In this document: piece by piece, positions 17,124 to 26,683 of the stretch
Position numbering within the stretch: the stretch's first letter is position 1
How the letters are laid out: each line of letters starts with the position of its first letter
DNA from: Tenacibaculum dicentrarchi
GTDB taxonomy: Bacteria; Bacteroidota; Bacteroidia; Flavobacteriales; Flavobacteriaceae
Reading direction: 5' to 3'
DNA: 64,000 bases
NCBI RefSeq assembly: GCF_900239345.1
Contig: NZ_OESZ01000043.1
Span: forward strand, 1 to 64,000
Notes under the pieces: generated by a model
What the model was told of the DNA's origin: nothing
Databases searched by the model: none
The model's input: the letters and a program-made list of their open reading frames with translations, nothing else
Program-made: the position numbers and the translations under genes

Positions 17124-19574
17124 ATGAAAAAACTTTCTTTCTTCTTTTTATTAGTCATCTTATTCAGTGCTTGTAGTACCATAAAATTTGTTAAAAAAAA
17201 CGAATTATTACTAACAAAAAATACAGTTTATATTGACAGTGTAAAAAATACAAATCAAAATATTACAGAATTACTAATGCAACGTCCTAATGCAAAAGCC
17301 TTAGGAGTTCCATTATCACTGTATTTTTATAATTTAGGAAATCCGAAGGGAGCAAAATCACCCGCGAAATGGGGTTTTAAAAACCCAAAAATATATTCGT
17401 TTTTTAAGAAAGGATTTTCTGAAAAACAAAGTATATCTGTAGCTAAATCTTTTATAGGAATCAATCGCTGGTTTTTAAACAGTGGTGAAGCTCCTATTAT
17501 TATTGATGATAAAAAAACAAAAAAAACTGCGGATAATTTAAATGCCTACTTTCAAACAGAAGGATATTTTAGGGCTAAAGTTTCCTTTAAAAAAGATACT
17601 ATTGATACTAAAAAAGGTAGTATTTCTTATCAAATAACAAAAGGAAAACCTTCGTTTTTAAGTTTAATTAAAACTAAAATAGCTTCTCCAGCCCTTGATT
17701 CTTTGTACAAAAAATCAAAAGAAAACAGTTTTCTTCAAGCAGGAAATCAATATAAAGATGAACATTTTGTTAAAGAAGCAAATAGGCTAGTTACTTTTTT
17801 TAGAAATAAAGGAATTTATCATTTTAATGAAAATTATATTTCGTTTGAAAATGATACACTTCAAAATTATCAGAAAACAAAAGTAAACATTAATATTTCT
17901 GATAGAGTTATTCCTTTTAAAGTTCAAAACATAAAGAAAATCAATGTATATACCGATTATACCTATAATAAACGAAACAACGTTTACAAAGACACTGTTT
18001 TATACAAAGGAATTACTTTTTATGCACATAAAAAATTAAAATACAATCCTAAAATACTTGCACAATCATTATTTATAAAACCAAATACGGTTTATAGTGA
18101 TTTTTCTAAAAAATTAACTAGAAAACATTTAAGAGGATTAAAAAACTTTAAAACAACCTCTATTCGATATGATGAATTAAATGATACCGAATTAAATGCA
18201 AATATTTTTTTAACACCTATTGAAAAATACACTTTAGGTTTTGATGCTGAATTGTCTCGTTCTAATATTAGAAATTTTGATATTTCTTTAAAATATTCGT
18301 TAATTAACCGAAATGCTTTTAAAGGTGCTGAAATATTTAAATTCTCTACTTTTGGCTCTTACTTTAATTCTAACAACGGGCTTGGGTGGGAAATTGGCGC
18401 TGACCTTACTTTAGGAATTCCTCGTTTTGTAGCACCTTTTGGACTAAAAAGACTTATTCCAAAGAAAATGTTTCCTAAAACAAAATTTTTAATTGGATTG
18501 GGTAATCAAAAAAATATTGGGTTAGATAATCAGAATATTACCATTGGCTTAGATTATAAATGGGTTTACAACAAGCAAAAATCATTACAACTAGAATTAC
18601 TCAATGTACAATATATTAGAAACTTAAATGTTAATAATTACTTTAGCATTTATAATTCAGAATATTTTAAACTGAAACAAGTAGCAACTGCCTCTTCTAA
18701 ATATAAATTACCTACAAATCAGCCTGGTAACTCAGCCGATATTTTACAATTTATGCAAAATATTGCTACCGATGGTTCGTTTAAAAACACCCAACCTTTA
18801 AAATATCAGAATAACCTTAATATTTTTAACAGATACAATATTATTACTTCCGATTTTTTAATCCCTGAAATTGCTTTTACCTACACGTATAATAATCAAC
18901 TAAATAGCAAAGACACTAATTTTTCTTTCCTTAAATTTCGAGTTGCTAATGCTGGAAACTTAATGGGAGTTATATCTAAAAAAACAAATAATCGAAATCA
19001 AAAAACAGTTTTAAAAATTCCTATCGCTCAATATTTTAAAGCAGATGTTGAATATAAAAAATATTGGAATTTAGGAAATAATACCGTTTTAGCACATCGT
19101 ACATTTTTAGGAGCAATTATAACCTATAATAATGCTAGTATTCCTTTTTTACGCAGTTATTTTACAGGTGGTTCTAATGATGTTAGAGCCTGGAGAACCT
19201 ACTCTTTAGGACCTGGAACACGACAACCAGGATTAGAATATAATATAGGAAGTTTAAAATTTTTATCGAGTTTTGAATATCGATTTAACGTTATTGGCGC
19301 TTTAAAAGGCGCTTTATTTGTTGATACAGGAAATATTTGGGATATCACCAATTCTAAATATATAGATGATGTTGCTAAATTTAATCAACTAAAATCAATA
19401 ACAGATATTGCTGTTGGCTCAGGTTTTGGGCTTCGATACGATTTTAGCTTTTTAATTGCAAGATTAGATTTAGGCTTTAAAATGCACGAACCTTATTTAA
19501 AAAATGATCGATGGTTTAAAAATCATAATTTTTCAAATTCTATATTAAATATCGGAATTAATTATCCTTTTTAA
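17124..19574 (+). CDS. tamL: Lipidated BamA/TamA-family outer membrane protein (TamL-like)
   Basis: The 816-residue protein starts with a lipoprotein signal (MKKLSFFFLLVILFSAC, lipid site Cys17). About residues 20-330 would hold POTRA-like modules, and the rest is a BamA-type 16-strand barrel: TGGSNDVRAW carries the conserved lid-loop region, and LDLGFKMHEPYL and GINYPF close the barrel. A lipid anchor on an Omp85 protein is typical of TamL in Bacteroidota, which works with TamB; tamB is not next to it here. The gene lies divergent to the methyltransferase gene. Confidence 0.85.
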   Translation: MKKLSFFFLLVILFSACSTIKFVKKNELLLTKNTVYIDSVKNTNQNITELLMQRPNAKALGVPLSLYFYNLGNPKGAKSPAKWGFKNPKIYSFFKKGFSEKQSISVAKSFIGINRWFLNSGEAPIIIDDKKTKKTADNLNAYFQTEGYFRAKVSFKKDTIDTKKGSISYQITKGKPSFLSLIKTKIASPALDSLYKKSKENSFLQAGNQYKDEHFVKEANRLVTFFRNKGIYHFNENYISFENDTLQNYQKTKVNINISDRVIPFKVQNIKKINVYTDYTYNKRNNVYKDTVLYKGITFYAHKKLKYNPKILAQSLFIKPNTVYSDFSKKLTRKHLRGLKNFKTTSIRYDELNDTELNANIFLTPIEKYTLGFDAELSRSNIRNFDISLKYSLINRNAFKGAEIFKFSTFGSYFNSNNGLGWEIGADLTLGIPRFVAPFGLKRLIPKKMFPKTKFLIGLGNQKNIGLDNQNITIGLDYKWVYNKQKSLQLELLNVQYIRNLNVNNYFSIYNSEYFKLKQVATASSKYKLPTNQPGNSADILQFMQNIATDGSFKNTQPLKYQNNLNIFNRYNIITSDFLIPEIAFTYTYNNQLNSKDTNFSFLKFRVANAGNLMGVISKKTNNRNQKTVLKIPIAQYFKADVEYKKYWNLGNNTVLAHRTFLGAIITYNNASIPFLRSYFTGGSNDVRAWRTYSLGPGTRQPGLEYNIGSLKFLSSFEYRFNVIGALKGALFVDTGNIWDITNSKYIDDVAKFNQLKSITDIAVGSGFGLRYDFSFLIARLDLGFKMHEPYLKNDRWFKNHNFSNSILNIGINYPF

Positions 19575-19599
19575 AAATTTAACAAGTAGCAAGCAGTTA

Positions 19600-19634
19600 T
19601 TGTAAACAAAAGCATTTAAAATTTCTTATTTTTG
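19600..19634 (+). promoter_or_regulatory. Promoter of the fructose-bisphosphate aldolase gene
   Basis: TATTTTTG (19627-19634) fits the -7 consensus; a TTG at 19600-19602 is 24 nt upstream, slightly long. An in-frame TTG codon at 19632 lies inside the -7 element, which rules it out as start codon. Confidence 0.6.
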
Positions 19635-19676
19635 ACACGCCTAAAACAACTTAACACAACTAAAAAACATAACACA

Positions 19677-20744
19677 ATGTCTCATACTATTAAAGCTGGA
19701 GTTGCCACCGGAAAAGAAGTCCAAGCAATATTTCAATTAGCAAAAGATAAAAAATTTGCCTTACCTGCTGTAAATGTTGTAGGTTCTAGCTCCGTAAATA
19801 CCGTTTTAGAAACCGCAAAAGAATTAAATTCACCCGTAATTATTCAATTTTCTAATGGTGGTGCACAATTTAATGCTGGTAAAGGGTTATCTAACAAAGA
19901 TGAAAAAGCAGCTATTGCAGGTGCTGTTGCAGGTGCAAAACACGTGCATTTATTAGCCGAAGCTTATGATATTCCAGTAATTTTACATACCGACCACGCT
20001 GCTAAAAAATTATTACCTTGGATTGATGGTTTACTTGATGCAAGTGAACAGTTTTATAAAGAAACAGGAAAATCATTATACAGTTCTCATATGATTGATT
20101 TATCTGAAGAACCGTTAGAAGAAAATATCGAAATCTGTAAGAAATACCTAGCTCGTATGAGTAAAATAGGGATGACTTTAGAAATTGAATTAGGAATTAC
20201 AGGTGGTGAAGAAGATGGTGTTGACAATTCTGACGTTGATGTTTCTAAATTATACACACAACCCGAAGAAGTTGCTTATGCTTATGAAGAATTAATGAAA
20301 GTAAGCAATCAGTTTACCATTGCTGCTGCTTTTGGTAATGTTCACGGAGTTTACAAGCCTGGAAATGTAAAATTAACACCAAAAATTTTAAAAAATTCTC
20401 AAGAATATATTTCTGAAAAGTACAATGTACCTCATAATACTATCGATTTTGTTTTTCACGGAGGATCGGGTTCTACCTTAGAAGAAATTAGAGAAGCTAT
20501 TGGTTATGGTACAATTAAAATGAATATTGATACTGATTTACAATACGCTTTTACTGAAGGAGCTCGTGATTATATCTTAGCTAAAAAAGACTATATAGCA
20601 AGTCAAATTGGTAACCCTGACGATTCGGAACAACCAAATAAAAAATATTACGACCCACGTAAATGGCTACGTGAAGGAGAATTAACTTTCAAAACCCGTC
20701 TAAAAAAAGCTTTTGAAGACTTAAACAACGTAAACACTTTATAA
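19677..20744 (+). CDS. fbaA: Class II fructose-bisphosphate aldolase
   Basis: The zinc enzyme splits fructose 1,6-bisphosphate in glycolysis and makes it in gluconeogenesis. Zinc ligands and the active site appear in HTDHAAKK, EIELGITGGEEDG, FGNVHGVYKPG and FHGGSGST. I start at the ATG at 19677 (MSHTIKAGVATG), which gives 355 residues, close to E. coli FbaA; a frame extension to 19632 enters the promoter. A terminator follows. Confidence 0.94.
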   Translation: MSHTIKAGVATGKEVQAIFQLAKDKKFALPAVNVVGSSSVNTVLETAKELNSPVIIQFSNGGAQFNAGKGLSNKDEKAAIAGAVAGAKHVHLLAEAYDIPVILHTDHAAKKLLPWIDGLLDASEQFYKETGKSLYSSHMIDLSEEPLEENIEICKKYLARMSKIGMTLEIELGITGGEEDGVDNSDVDVSKLYTQPEEVAYAYEELMKVSNQFTIAAAFGNVHGVYKPGNVKLTPKILKNSQEYISEKYNVPHNTIDFVFHGGSGSTLEEIREAIGYGTIKMNIDTDLQYAFTEGARDYILAKKDYIASQIGNPDDSEQPNKKYYDPRKWLREGELTFKTRLKKAFEDLNNVNTL

Positions 20745-20795
20745 GAATTAAAATAAATTATAACTGATTACATACTGTTATAACAAACTATAAAT

Positions 20796-20827
20796 AAGCA
20801 CTTAGAACCCTCTAAGTGCTTTTTTTA
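20796..20827 (+). terminator. Terminator of fbaA
   Basis: AAGCACTTAGA-ACCC-TCTAAGTGCTT is a perfect 11-pair stem with a T run. Confidence 0.92.
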
Positions 20828-20859
20828 ATTTATAAAAAGTAAAGTTCGCAAAAATAATT

Positions 20860-20867
20860 TACATTTG
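20860..20867 (+). promoter_or_regulatory. -7 element of accD
   Basis: TACATTTG matches TAnnTTTG, 65 nt before the ATG. Confidence 0.65.
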
Positions 20868-20932
20868 TCGTCGGCTCTTTTCTTAAAATGAATGAGTTAA
20901 TTACTAACAAACAACAAAACATAAACTAAACT

Positions 20933-21790
20933 ATGGCTTGGTTTAAACGTAAAGACAAAGGGATTCAAACCCCAACAGAACAAAAGAAAGACACTCCTAA
21001 AGGCTTGTGGTATAAAACACCAAGTGGAAAAATAATTGATACCGACGAATTAAAAAAGAATTTATACGTAAGTCCTGAAGATGGATACCACGTACGTATA
21101 GGTAGTAAAGAGTACTTTGAAATCTTTTTTGATGATAATAAGTTCAAAGAATTGGATCCAAAGTTATCAGCTAAAGATCCATTAAAGTTTGAAGACACTA
21201 AAAAGTACCCTGAAAAATTAAAAGCGGCTCAGAAAAAAACAGGATTAAAAGATGCTGTACGTACCGCTGTAGGTAAGTCAATGGAAAAAGATTTAGTAGT
21301 TGCTTCTATGGATTTTGCTTTCATCGGAGGTTCTATGGGAAGTGTAGTTGGAGAAAAAATAGCACGAGCTATTGATTATTCTATCAAAAATAACATTCCT
21401 TTTTTAATGATTTCTAAATCTGGTGGAGCACGTATGATGGAAGCTTCTTTATCTTTAATGCAATTAGTAAAAACTTCTGCAAAATTAGCACAATTAGCCG
21501 AAGCTAAACTTCCGTACATTTCATTATGTACCGATCCTACAACAGGAGGAACCACAGCATCATTTGCTATGCTAGGAGACATTAACATTGCAGAACCAAA
21601 TGCTTTAATTGCTTTTGCAGGACCTCGTATTGTAAAAGACACTACTGGTAAAGATTTACCTGAAGGATTTCAACGTTCAGAATTTTTATTAGAACATGGA
21701 TTCTTAGACGCAATTTACGAACGTAAAGAATTAAAAAAACAAGTGAATTTATATATAGACTTGATACAAAATCAACCTATTAGAGCGTAA
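20933..21790 (+). CDS. accD: Acetyl-CoA carboxylase carboxyltransferase subunit beta, without the zinc ribbon cysteines
   Basis: The subunit forms, with AccA, the carboxyltransferase that makes malonyl-CoA. The crotonase-like core is intact ([39 protein letters not shown]). Family members usually start with a four-Cys zinc ribbon; here the equivalent stretch (about residues 24-60, [13 protein letters not shown] ... [14 protein letters not shown]) keeps the surrounding residues, but all four Cys positions are other residues. I recall the same in other Flavobacteriaceae. The 285-residue length is normal. Confidence 0.93.
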   Translation: MAWFKRKDKGIQTPTEQKKDTPKGLWYKTPSGKIIDTDELKKNLYVSPEDGYHVRIGSKEYFEIFFDDNKFKELDPKLSAKDPLKFEDTKKYPEKLKAAQKKTGLKDAVRTAVGKSMEKDLVVASMDFAFIGGSMGSVVGEKIARAIDYSIKNNIPFLMISKSGGARMMEASLSLMQLVKTSAKLAQLAEAKLPYISLCTDPTTGGTTASFAMLGDINIAEPNALIAFAGPRIVKDTTGKDLPEGFQRSEFLLEHGFLDAIYERKELKKQVNLYIDLIQNQPIRA

Positions 21791-21793
21791 AAT

Positions 21794-21820
21794 TAAAAGT
21801 CAGAAATTGCTGACTTTTTT
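21794..21820 (+). terminator. Terminator of accD
   Basis: AAAGTCAG-AAATTG-CTGACTTT followed by T residues shortly after the stop codon. Confidence 0.85.
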
Positions 21821-21875
21821 GTTTTTTATCTATACAAAAACAACGATTCTCTCAATTCAACTAAAATTTTATTTG

Positions 21876-21883
21876 TACATTTG
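21876..21883 (+). promoter_or_regulatory. -7 element of rpsO
   Basis: TACATTTG is a perfect TAnnTTTG match. Transcription would start near 21889, at the foot of the hairpin described next. Confidence 0.7.
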
Positions 21884-21889
21884 CAACTT

Positions 21890-21906
21890 CAATGAATAAC
21901 TCATTG
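21890..21906 (+). promoter_or_regulatory. 5'-terminal hairpin in the rpsO leader
   Basis: CAATGA-ATAAC-TCATTG forms a six-pair stem at the predicted very 5' end of the transcript. It might stabilise the mRNA or take part in S15 autoregulation, which uses unrelated leader structures in different bacteria; neither is shown. Confidence 0.4.
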
Positions 21907-21938
21907 ATGTACATAAAAATCATTTAAATAATATTGGA

Positions 21939-22208
21939 ATGTATTTAACAAAAGAAGTAAAAGAAGGATTATTCGAAAAACACGGTAAAAGTAAAGCTGA
22001 TACTGGAACTTCGGAAGGACAAATTGCTTTGTTCACTTTTAGAATTAACCACTTAACGGAGCACTTAAAGAAAAATCGTAAAGATTTTAACACAGAGCGT
22101 TCATTAGTGAAAATGGTAGGAAAACGTAGAAGCTTACTTGATTACTTAAAGAAAACTGAAATCAACAGATATCGTGCGATTATCAAAGAATTAGGAATTA
22201 GAAAATAA
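21939..22208 (+). CDS. rpsO: 30S ribosomal protein S15
   Basis: The 89-residue protein matches S15 throughout (TGTSEGQIALFTFRINHLTEHLK, KRRSLLDYLKK, RYRAIIKELGIRK). S15 binds the central domain of 16S rRNA early in 30S assembly. It lies upstream of pnp as in most bacteria, separated by a terminator. Confidence 0.98.
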   Translation: MYLTKEVKEGLFEKHGKSKADTGTSEGQIALFTFRINHLTEHLKKNRKDFNTERSLVKMVGKRRSLLDYLKKTEINRYRAIIKELGIRK

Positions 22209-22215
22209 TTCTCAC

Positions 22216-22249
22216 AAAAAGAGGCTCTATAAACGTGCCTCTTTTTTTA
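22216..22249 (+). terminator. Terminator between rpsO and pnp
   Basis: AAAAAGAGGC-TCTATAAACGT-GCCTCTTTTTTT. It is incomplete enough that read-through into pnp is possible, as in E. coli. Confidence 0.85.
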
Positions 22250-22392
22250 TACCTAAAAATTCATTTCTGTCTAACTAATAGAAATTTATATAAAAAACTC
22301 AAAATTTTTAACAACAATTTTGAATTTCCATTGCAACAACAAAATAACAACACAACAACAACAAACAATTTAAAAATTTAGAATTAAAATTT

Positions 22393-24618
22393 ATGATTCC
22401 AAAAGTATTTAGAGAGGTCATTGACCTAGGAGATGGAAGAACCATTTCATTAGAAACGGGTAAACTAGCAAAACAAGCCCATGGTTCTGTTGTTGTTCAA
22501 ATGGGAAAAGCAATGTTGTTATGTACTGTTGTATCTAGCTACAAAGCAGGAACAGTAGATTTTTTACCTTTAACAGTAGATTATAGAGAAAAGTTTGCTG
22601 CCGCAGGTCGTTACCCTGGTGGTTTCTTTAAAAGAGAAGCAAGACCAAGTGATGGTGAAATATTAACTATGCGTTTAGTAGACCGTGTTTTACGTCCATT
22701 ATTTCCAAAAGATTATCATTCGGAAGTACAGGTAATGATTCAATTAATGTCGAATGATGAAGATGTGATGCCAGATGCTTTAGCAGGTTTAGCAGCTTCT
22801 GCAGCTATTCAATTATCTGATTTCCCTTTCGAATGCCCTATTTCTGAAGCACGTGTTGCTAGAGTAAATGGAGAATTTGTTATCAACCCAACTAGAGCGC
22901 AATTAGAAGAATCTGATATCGATATGATGATTGGAGCTTCTGAAGAATCTGTAATGATGGTTGAAGGTGAAATGGATGAAATTTCTGAAGAAGAAATGGC
23001 TGATGCAATTAAATTTGCTCATGAATCTATTAAAATACAATGTGCTGCTCAAACTCGTTTAGCTGAGGCTTTCGGAAAGAAAGAAACAAGAGAGTACGAA
23101 GGAGAACGAGAAGATGAAGAATTAGCAGCTAAAATAAACGAATTTACTTACGATAAGTGTTATGCTATTGCTAAAAAAGGTACTTCTAAAGTAGAACGTA
23201 GTAATGCTTTTGCTGAAGTAAAAGAAGAGTTAAAAGCTACATTTACTGAAGAAGAATTAGCTGATTATGGTGATTTAGTTGGTAAATATTTCAATAAATC
23301 TCAAAAAAGTGCTGTTAGAGAATTAACTTTAGCGGAAGGATTACGTTTAGATGGACGTAAAACTGATGAAATCAGACCAATTTGGTGTGAAGTAGATTAT
23401 TTACCATCAACACATGGTTCATCAATTTTTACTCGTGGAGAAACTCAAGCATTAGCAACAGTAACTTTAGGAACATCAAGAGATGCTAACAAAATAGATA
23501 TGCCATCTTACGAAGGTGAAGAAAATTTCTATTTACATTATAACTTCCCTCCTTTTTGTACAGGTGAAGCTCGTCCATTAAGAGGAACTTCTCGTAGAGA
23601 GGTTGGTCATGGTAACTTAGCACAACGTGGTTTAAAAGGAATGATTCCTGCTGATTGTCCTTATACAGTAAGAGTTGTATCTGAAGTATTAGAATCTAAT
23701 GGTTCTTCTTCAATGGCAACTGTTTGTGCTGGTACAATGGCTTTAATGGATGCAGGTGTTAAAATGACAAGACCAGTTTCTGGTATTGCTATGGGATTAA
23801 TTTCTGATGGTGACCGTTACGCAGTTTTATCTGATATTTTAGGGGATGAAGATCATTTAGGTGATATGGACTTTAAAGTAACTGGTACTTCTGAAGGAAT
23901 TACTGCTTGTCAAATGGATATTAAAGTTAAAGGATTAGGTTACGAAATTTTAGTAAATGCACTAAAACAAGCTCGTGCAGGTCGTTTACATATTTTAGGG
24001 AAATTAACTGATACTATTGAATCTGCAAATCAAGAAGTAAAAGCACATGCTCCTAAAATGATTAACAGACGTATTCCTAATGAAATGATTGGAGCGTTTA
24101 TTGGTCCAGGTGGAAAACATATTCAAGAATTACAGAAAGAAACAGAAACTACAATCGTAATTACTGAAGATGCTGTAACTGAAGAAGGAATTATTGAAAT
24201 TTTAGGAACGAATCCTGAAGGAATTGAAAAAGTTGTTACCCGTATTGAGTCTATGCTTTTTAAACCTCAAGTTGGTAATTCTTATCAAGTAAAAGTAATT
24301 AAAATGTTAGATTTTGGTGCTGTTGTAGAATATGCAGAAGCTCCAGGAAACGAAGTTTTATTACACGTTAGTGAATTAGCTTGGGAACGTACAGAAAATG
24401 TTTCTGACGTAGTTAAAATGGGTGATGTATTTGAAGTAAAATATTTTGGACTTGACCCAAGAACTCGTAAAGAAAAAGTTTCTCGTAAAGCATTGTTACC
24501 AAAACCAGAAGGTTATGTAGCAAGACCACCAAGAGAAAATAAGCCTAGAGATAACAGAAATCGTGATGATAGAAAACCTAGAACTCCAAGAGAGCCTAGA
24601 GAAGTAAAAAAAGATTAA
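22393..24618 (+). CDS. pnp: Polyribonucleotide nucleotidyltransferase
   Basis: PNPase degrades RNA phosphorolytically from the 3' end. Two RNase PH domains (about 1-220 and 310-540) are joined by a helical linker, followed by a KH domain ([15 protein letters not shown]) and an S1 domain ([21 protein letters not shown]), and a charged Arg/Pro/Asp tail ([14 protein letters not shown]). The length of 741 residues is normal. The leader of about 140 nt is rich in CAA/ACAAC repeats. Confidence 0.97.
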   Translation: MIPKVFREVIDLGDGRTISLETGKLAKQAHGSVVVQMGKAMLLCTVVSSYKAGTVDFLPLTVDYREKFAAAGRYPGGFFKREARPSDGEILTMRLVDRVLRPLFPKDYHSEVQVMIQLMSNDEDVMPDALAGLAASAAIQLSDFPFECPISEARVARVNGEFVINPTRAQLEESDIDMMIGASEESVMMVEGEMDEISEEEMADAIKFAHESIKIQCAAQTRLAEAFGKKETREYEGEREDEELAAKINEFTYDKCYAIAKKGTSKVERSNAFAEVKEELKATFTEEELADYGDLVGKYFNKSQKSAVRELTLAEGLRLDGRKTDEIRPIWCEVDYLPSTHGSSIFTRGETQALATVTLGTSRDANKIDMPSYEGEENFYLHYNFPPFCTGEARPLRGTSRREVGHGNLAQRGLKGMIPADCPYTVRVVSEVLESNGSSSMATVCAGTMALMDAGVKMTRPVSGIAMGLISDGDRYAVLSDILGDEDHLGDMDFKVTGTSEGITACQMDIKVKGLGYEILVNALKQARAGRLHILGKLTDTIESANQEVKAHAPKMINRRIPNEMIGAFIGPGGKHIQELQKETETTIVITEDAVTEEGIIEILGTNPEGIEKVVTRIESMLFKPQVGNSYQVKVIKMLDFGAVVEYAEAPGNEVLLHVSELAWERTENVSDVVKMGDVFEVKYFGLDPRTRKEKVSRKALLPKPEGYVARPPRENKPRDNRNRDDRKPRTPREPREVKKD

Positions 24619-24641
24619 TCATCTCGTTTTAAAACTATATT

Positions 24642-24673
24642 AAAAACCGCTAATTTATTTAGCGGTTTTTTTA
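24642..24673 (+). terminator. Terminator of pnp
   Basis: AAAAACCGCTAA-ATTT-TTAGCGGTTTTT with a T run about 25 nt after the stop codon. Confidence 0.92.
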
Positions 24674-24695
24674 TATTCGCAAAAAATCACACTGT

Positions 24696-25136
24696 ATGAA
24701 AACTATTAAATTATCATCAAAATTCACAAATTTAAGCTTATACCTTAGTTTATTTATTCCGATACTATTAATTCCTAGTATTTTAAATACAGTTGTAAAA
24801 CAAGGAATTAACGGTAAAATAATTTTTGGAAGTATTATTATTTTAGCACTTATTAGTTTTTTAGGCTACTTATTTTTATTTGTTTGCACTGCAAAAACAG
24901 AAAACAACACTTTAATTTTAAAGAAACAATTTCGCACACCCCAAACCTATACTTTTGATAAAATTGGAGATATTAGTAGCTTTAGACTAAAAACAACGAA
25001 ATACACTACTGTAAAAATGAGTAAAACAGCGAGTGTATTTGAAAAATATATTATTATTAATTCTAAAAACTTATTCTTTAACGATAAAATTGACGCTGAA
25101 GAAAAACTAAAAGAATTAAAAGGAATAGCTAAATAA
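24696..25136 (+). CDS. Hypothetical membrane protein with a PH-like tail
   Basis: The 146-residue protein is not one I recognise. It has two predicted membrane helices (about residues 13-33 and 42-66) and then a soluble part of about 75 residues of alternating beta strands (NNTLILKKQFRTPQTYTFDKIGDIS ...), the pattern of bacterial PH-like domains found in small membrane proteins. It lies 33 nt upstream of folK, probably in one transcript. Confidence 0.7.
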   Translation: MKTIKLSSKFTNLSLYLSLFIPILLIPSILNTVVKQGINGKIIFGSIIILALISFLGYLFLFVCTAKTENNTLILKKQFRTPQTYTFDKIGDISSFRLKTTKYTTVKMSKTASVFEKYIIINSKNLFFNDKIDAEEKLKELKGIAK

Positions 25137-25168
25137 TAACTCTTTTTTAGTTTCTTTGTAGTCTTTTT

Positions 25169-26305
25169 ATGAAGATACAACAAATTACATATTTATCAAT
25201 AGGAACCAACCAAGGTAATCGGCTAAAAAACTTGCAAAATGCAATTAATTTAATTGCTAAAAATATTGGTACTGTTCAACAAATTGCTTCGGTATATGAA
25301 ACACCTTCTTTAGGTTTTAAAGGTGCCGATTTTTACAATACCTGTATTAAAGTTAGTACCTGCTTATCACCTGAAAAATTGATTAAAAACCTTCTTTATT
25401 TAGAAGATAAATTAGGTAGAACTCGAAAAAACAAAGGTGGTTATACTGATAGAATTATCGATTTAGATATTTTATTATATAATGATGAAATTATTTTTTC
25501 AGAAAATGTAATTGTACCACACCCTAGAATGTTACAACGTAAATTTGTATTAGTACCATTGGTTGAAATTGCCAAAAAAACACTTCATCCAACAGTTAAA
25601 AAACCATTATACGATTGCTTAAAAAATTGTACCGATACCTCTAAAATTTCAAAAATAGAAACAACTTTAAAAACACCCGATACAATATCAAGTACTTACA
25701 AATACATTGCTATTGAAGGAAATATTGGTGCAGGAAAAACGTCACTAACCAATATAATGTCTGAGCAATTTAAGGCTAAAATTGTTTTAGAACGTTTTGC
25801 CGATAATCCTTTTTTACCTAAATTTTATCAAGACAAAGAGCGTTATGCCCTTCCTTTAGAAATGAGTTTTTTAGCAGATAGATATCAGCAATTAACCGAT
25901 GATTTGGCACAGTTTAATACACTTAAAAACTGTATTATTTCTGATTATTATATTTTTAAATCCTTAATTTTTGCACAAGTAACCTTGCCAAAAGAAGAAT
26001 ATACCTTGTATCAAAAAATGTTCGATTTACTTTATAAAGAAGTTAAAAAACCCGATTTATATGTGTATTTATATCAAAACACCGAACGTTTACTTGAAAA
26101 TATAAAACATAGAGGAAGAGCTTACGAGCAAAATATAGCAGCAACTTATTTACAAAAAATAGAAGATGGCTATAGTAATTTCATAAAAAAAGTACCTGAA
26201 TTAAATATTTTAGTAATCGATGTTTCTGATTTAGATTTTGTTAATAATAGAGAAGATTATTTATATATTATTAATAAAATTAATAATCATAAAAGATTAA
26301 AATAA
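25169..26305 (+). CDS. folK: FolK - deoxynucleoside kinase fusion
   Basis: The 378-residue protein joins two enzymes. About residues 1-160 are 6-hydroxymethyl-7,8-dihydropterin pyrophosphokinase (SIGTNQGNRLKNLQ, then GRTRKNKGGYTDRIIDLDILLY and PHPRMLQRKFVLVPL), a folate synthesis step. About 178-378 are a deoxynucleoside kinase with P-loop GNIGAGKT, the DYYIFKS region and lid HRGRAYE. The two parts belong to different pathways, linked only by nucleotide metabolism. The arrangement is, as I recall, frequent in Bacteroidota. A separate single-domain kinase is encoded at 15.7 kb. Confidence 0.93.
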   Translation: MKIQQITYLSIGTNQGNRLKNLQNAINLIAKNIGTVQQIASVYETPSLGFKGADFYNTCIKVSTCLSPEKLIKNLLYLEDKLGRTRKNKGGYTDRIIDLDILLYNDEIIFSENVIVPHPRMLQRKFVLVPLVEIAKKTLHPTVKKPLYDCLKNCTDTSKISKIETTLKTPDTISSTYKYIAIEGNIGAGKTSLTNIMSEQFKAKIVLERFADNPFLPKFYQDKERYALPLEMSFLADRYQQLTDDLAQFNTLKNCIISDYYIFKSLIFAQVTLPKEEYTLYQKMFDLLYKEVKKPDLYVYLYQNTERLLENIKHRGRAYEQNIAATYLQKIEDGYSNFIKKVPELNILVIDVSDLDFVNNREDYLYIINKINNHKRLK

Positions 26306-26307
26306 CT

Positions 26308-26337
26308 AAAAAAGCAGCTTTTTAAGCTGCTTTTTTA
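26308..26337. terminator. Bidirectional terminator between folK fusion and gldC
   Basis: AAAAAAGCAGCTT-TTT-AAGCTGCTTTTTT, a near-perfect stem between the two convergent units. Confidence 0.92.
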
Positions 26338-26347
26338 GGTTTTAAAA

Positions 26348-26683
26348 CTATTTTTTCAATTCTAATTTCTCAGCAAAATACTCACAAAAATCACGCATTG
26401 TGTCACCCATTTTTTTATCATCAGTAGCTCTTTCAAATGAACTTGCCATTGACAATAATGTTTGATGATAAAATTGCTTCATTTCATCAACAGGCATATC
26501 TTTGGTCCATAGATCCATACGTAAAGTATCTTTTTTCTTATGATCCCAAACCGATAACATAATCGCTTTTGATGATTCATTATTAATGCCTCCATCTTCG
26601 GCATTCCATGAAATTTCTTCAGGAATTTTATTTTCGTCTAAGCCTATTGTAAATGTTACTTTAGAAGTGTGCTCTATCGCCAT
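26348..26683 (-). CDS. gldC: Gliding motility protein GldC
   Basis: The 111-residue protein matches GldC of Flavobacterium over its whole length (EHTSKVTFTIGLDENKIPEEISWNAEDGG). GldC is a small protein needed for full gliding; its biochemical role is unclear. It is directly downstream of gldB (1-nt overlap). Confidence 0.92.
   Translation of the reverse strand: MAIEHTSKVTFTIGLDENKIPEEISWNAEDGGINNESSKAIMLSVWDHKKKDTLRMDLWTKDMPVDEMKQFYHQTLLSMASSFERATDDKKMGDTMRDFCEYFAEKLELKK

Noticed and set aside
19632-19676. TTG start for fbaA at 19632
   Set aside because: The TTG is part of the -7 element TATTTTTG, and the ATG at 19677 gives the usual N-terminus.
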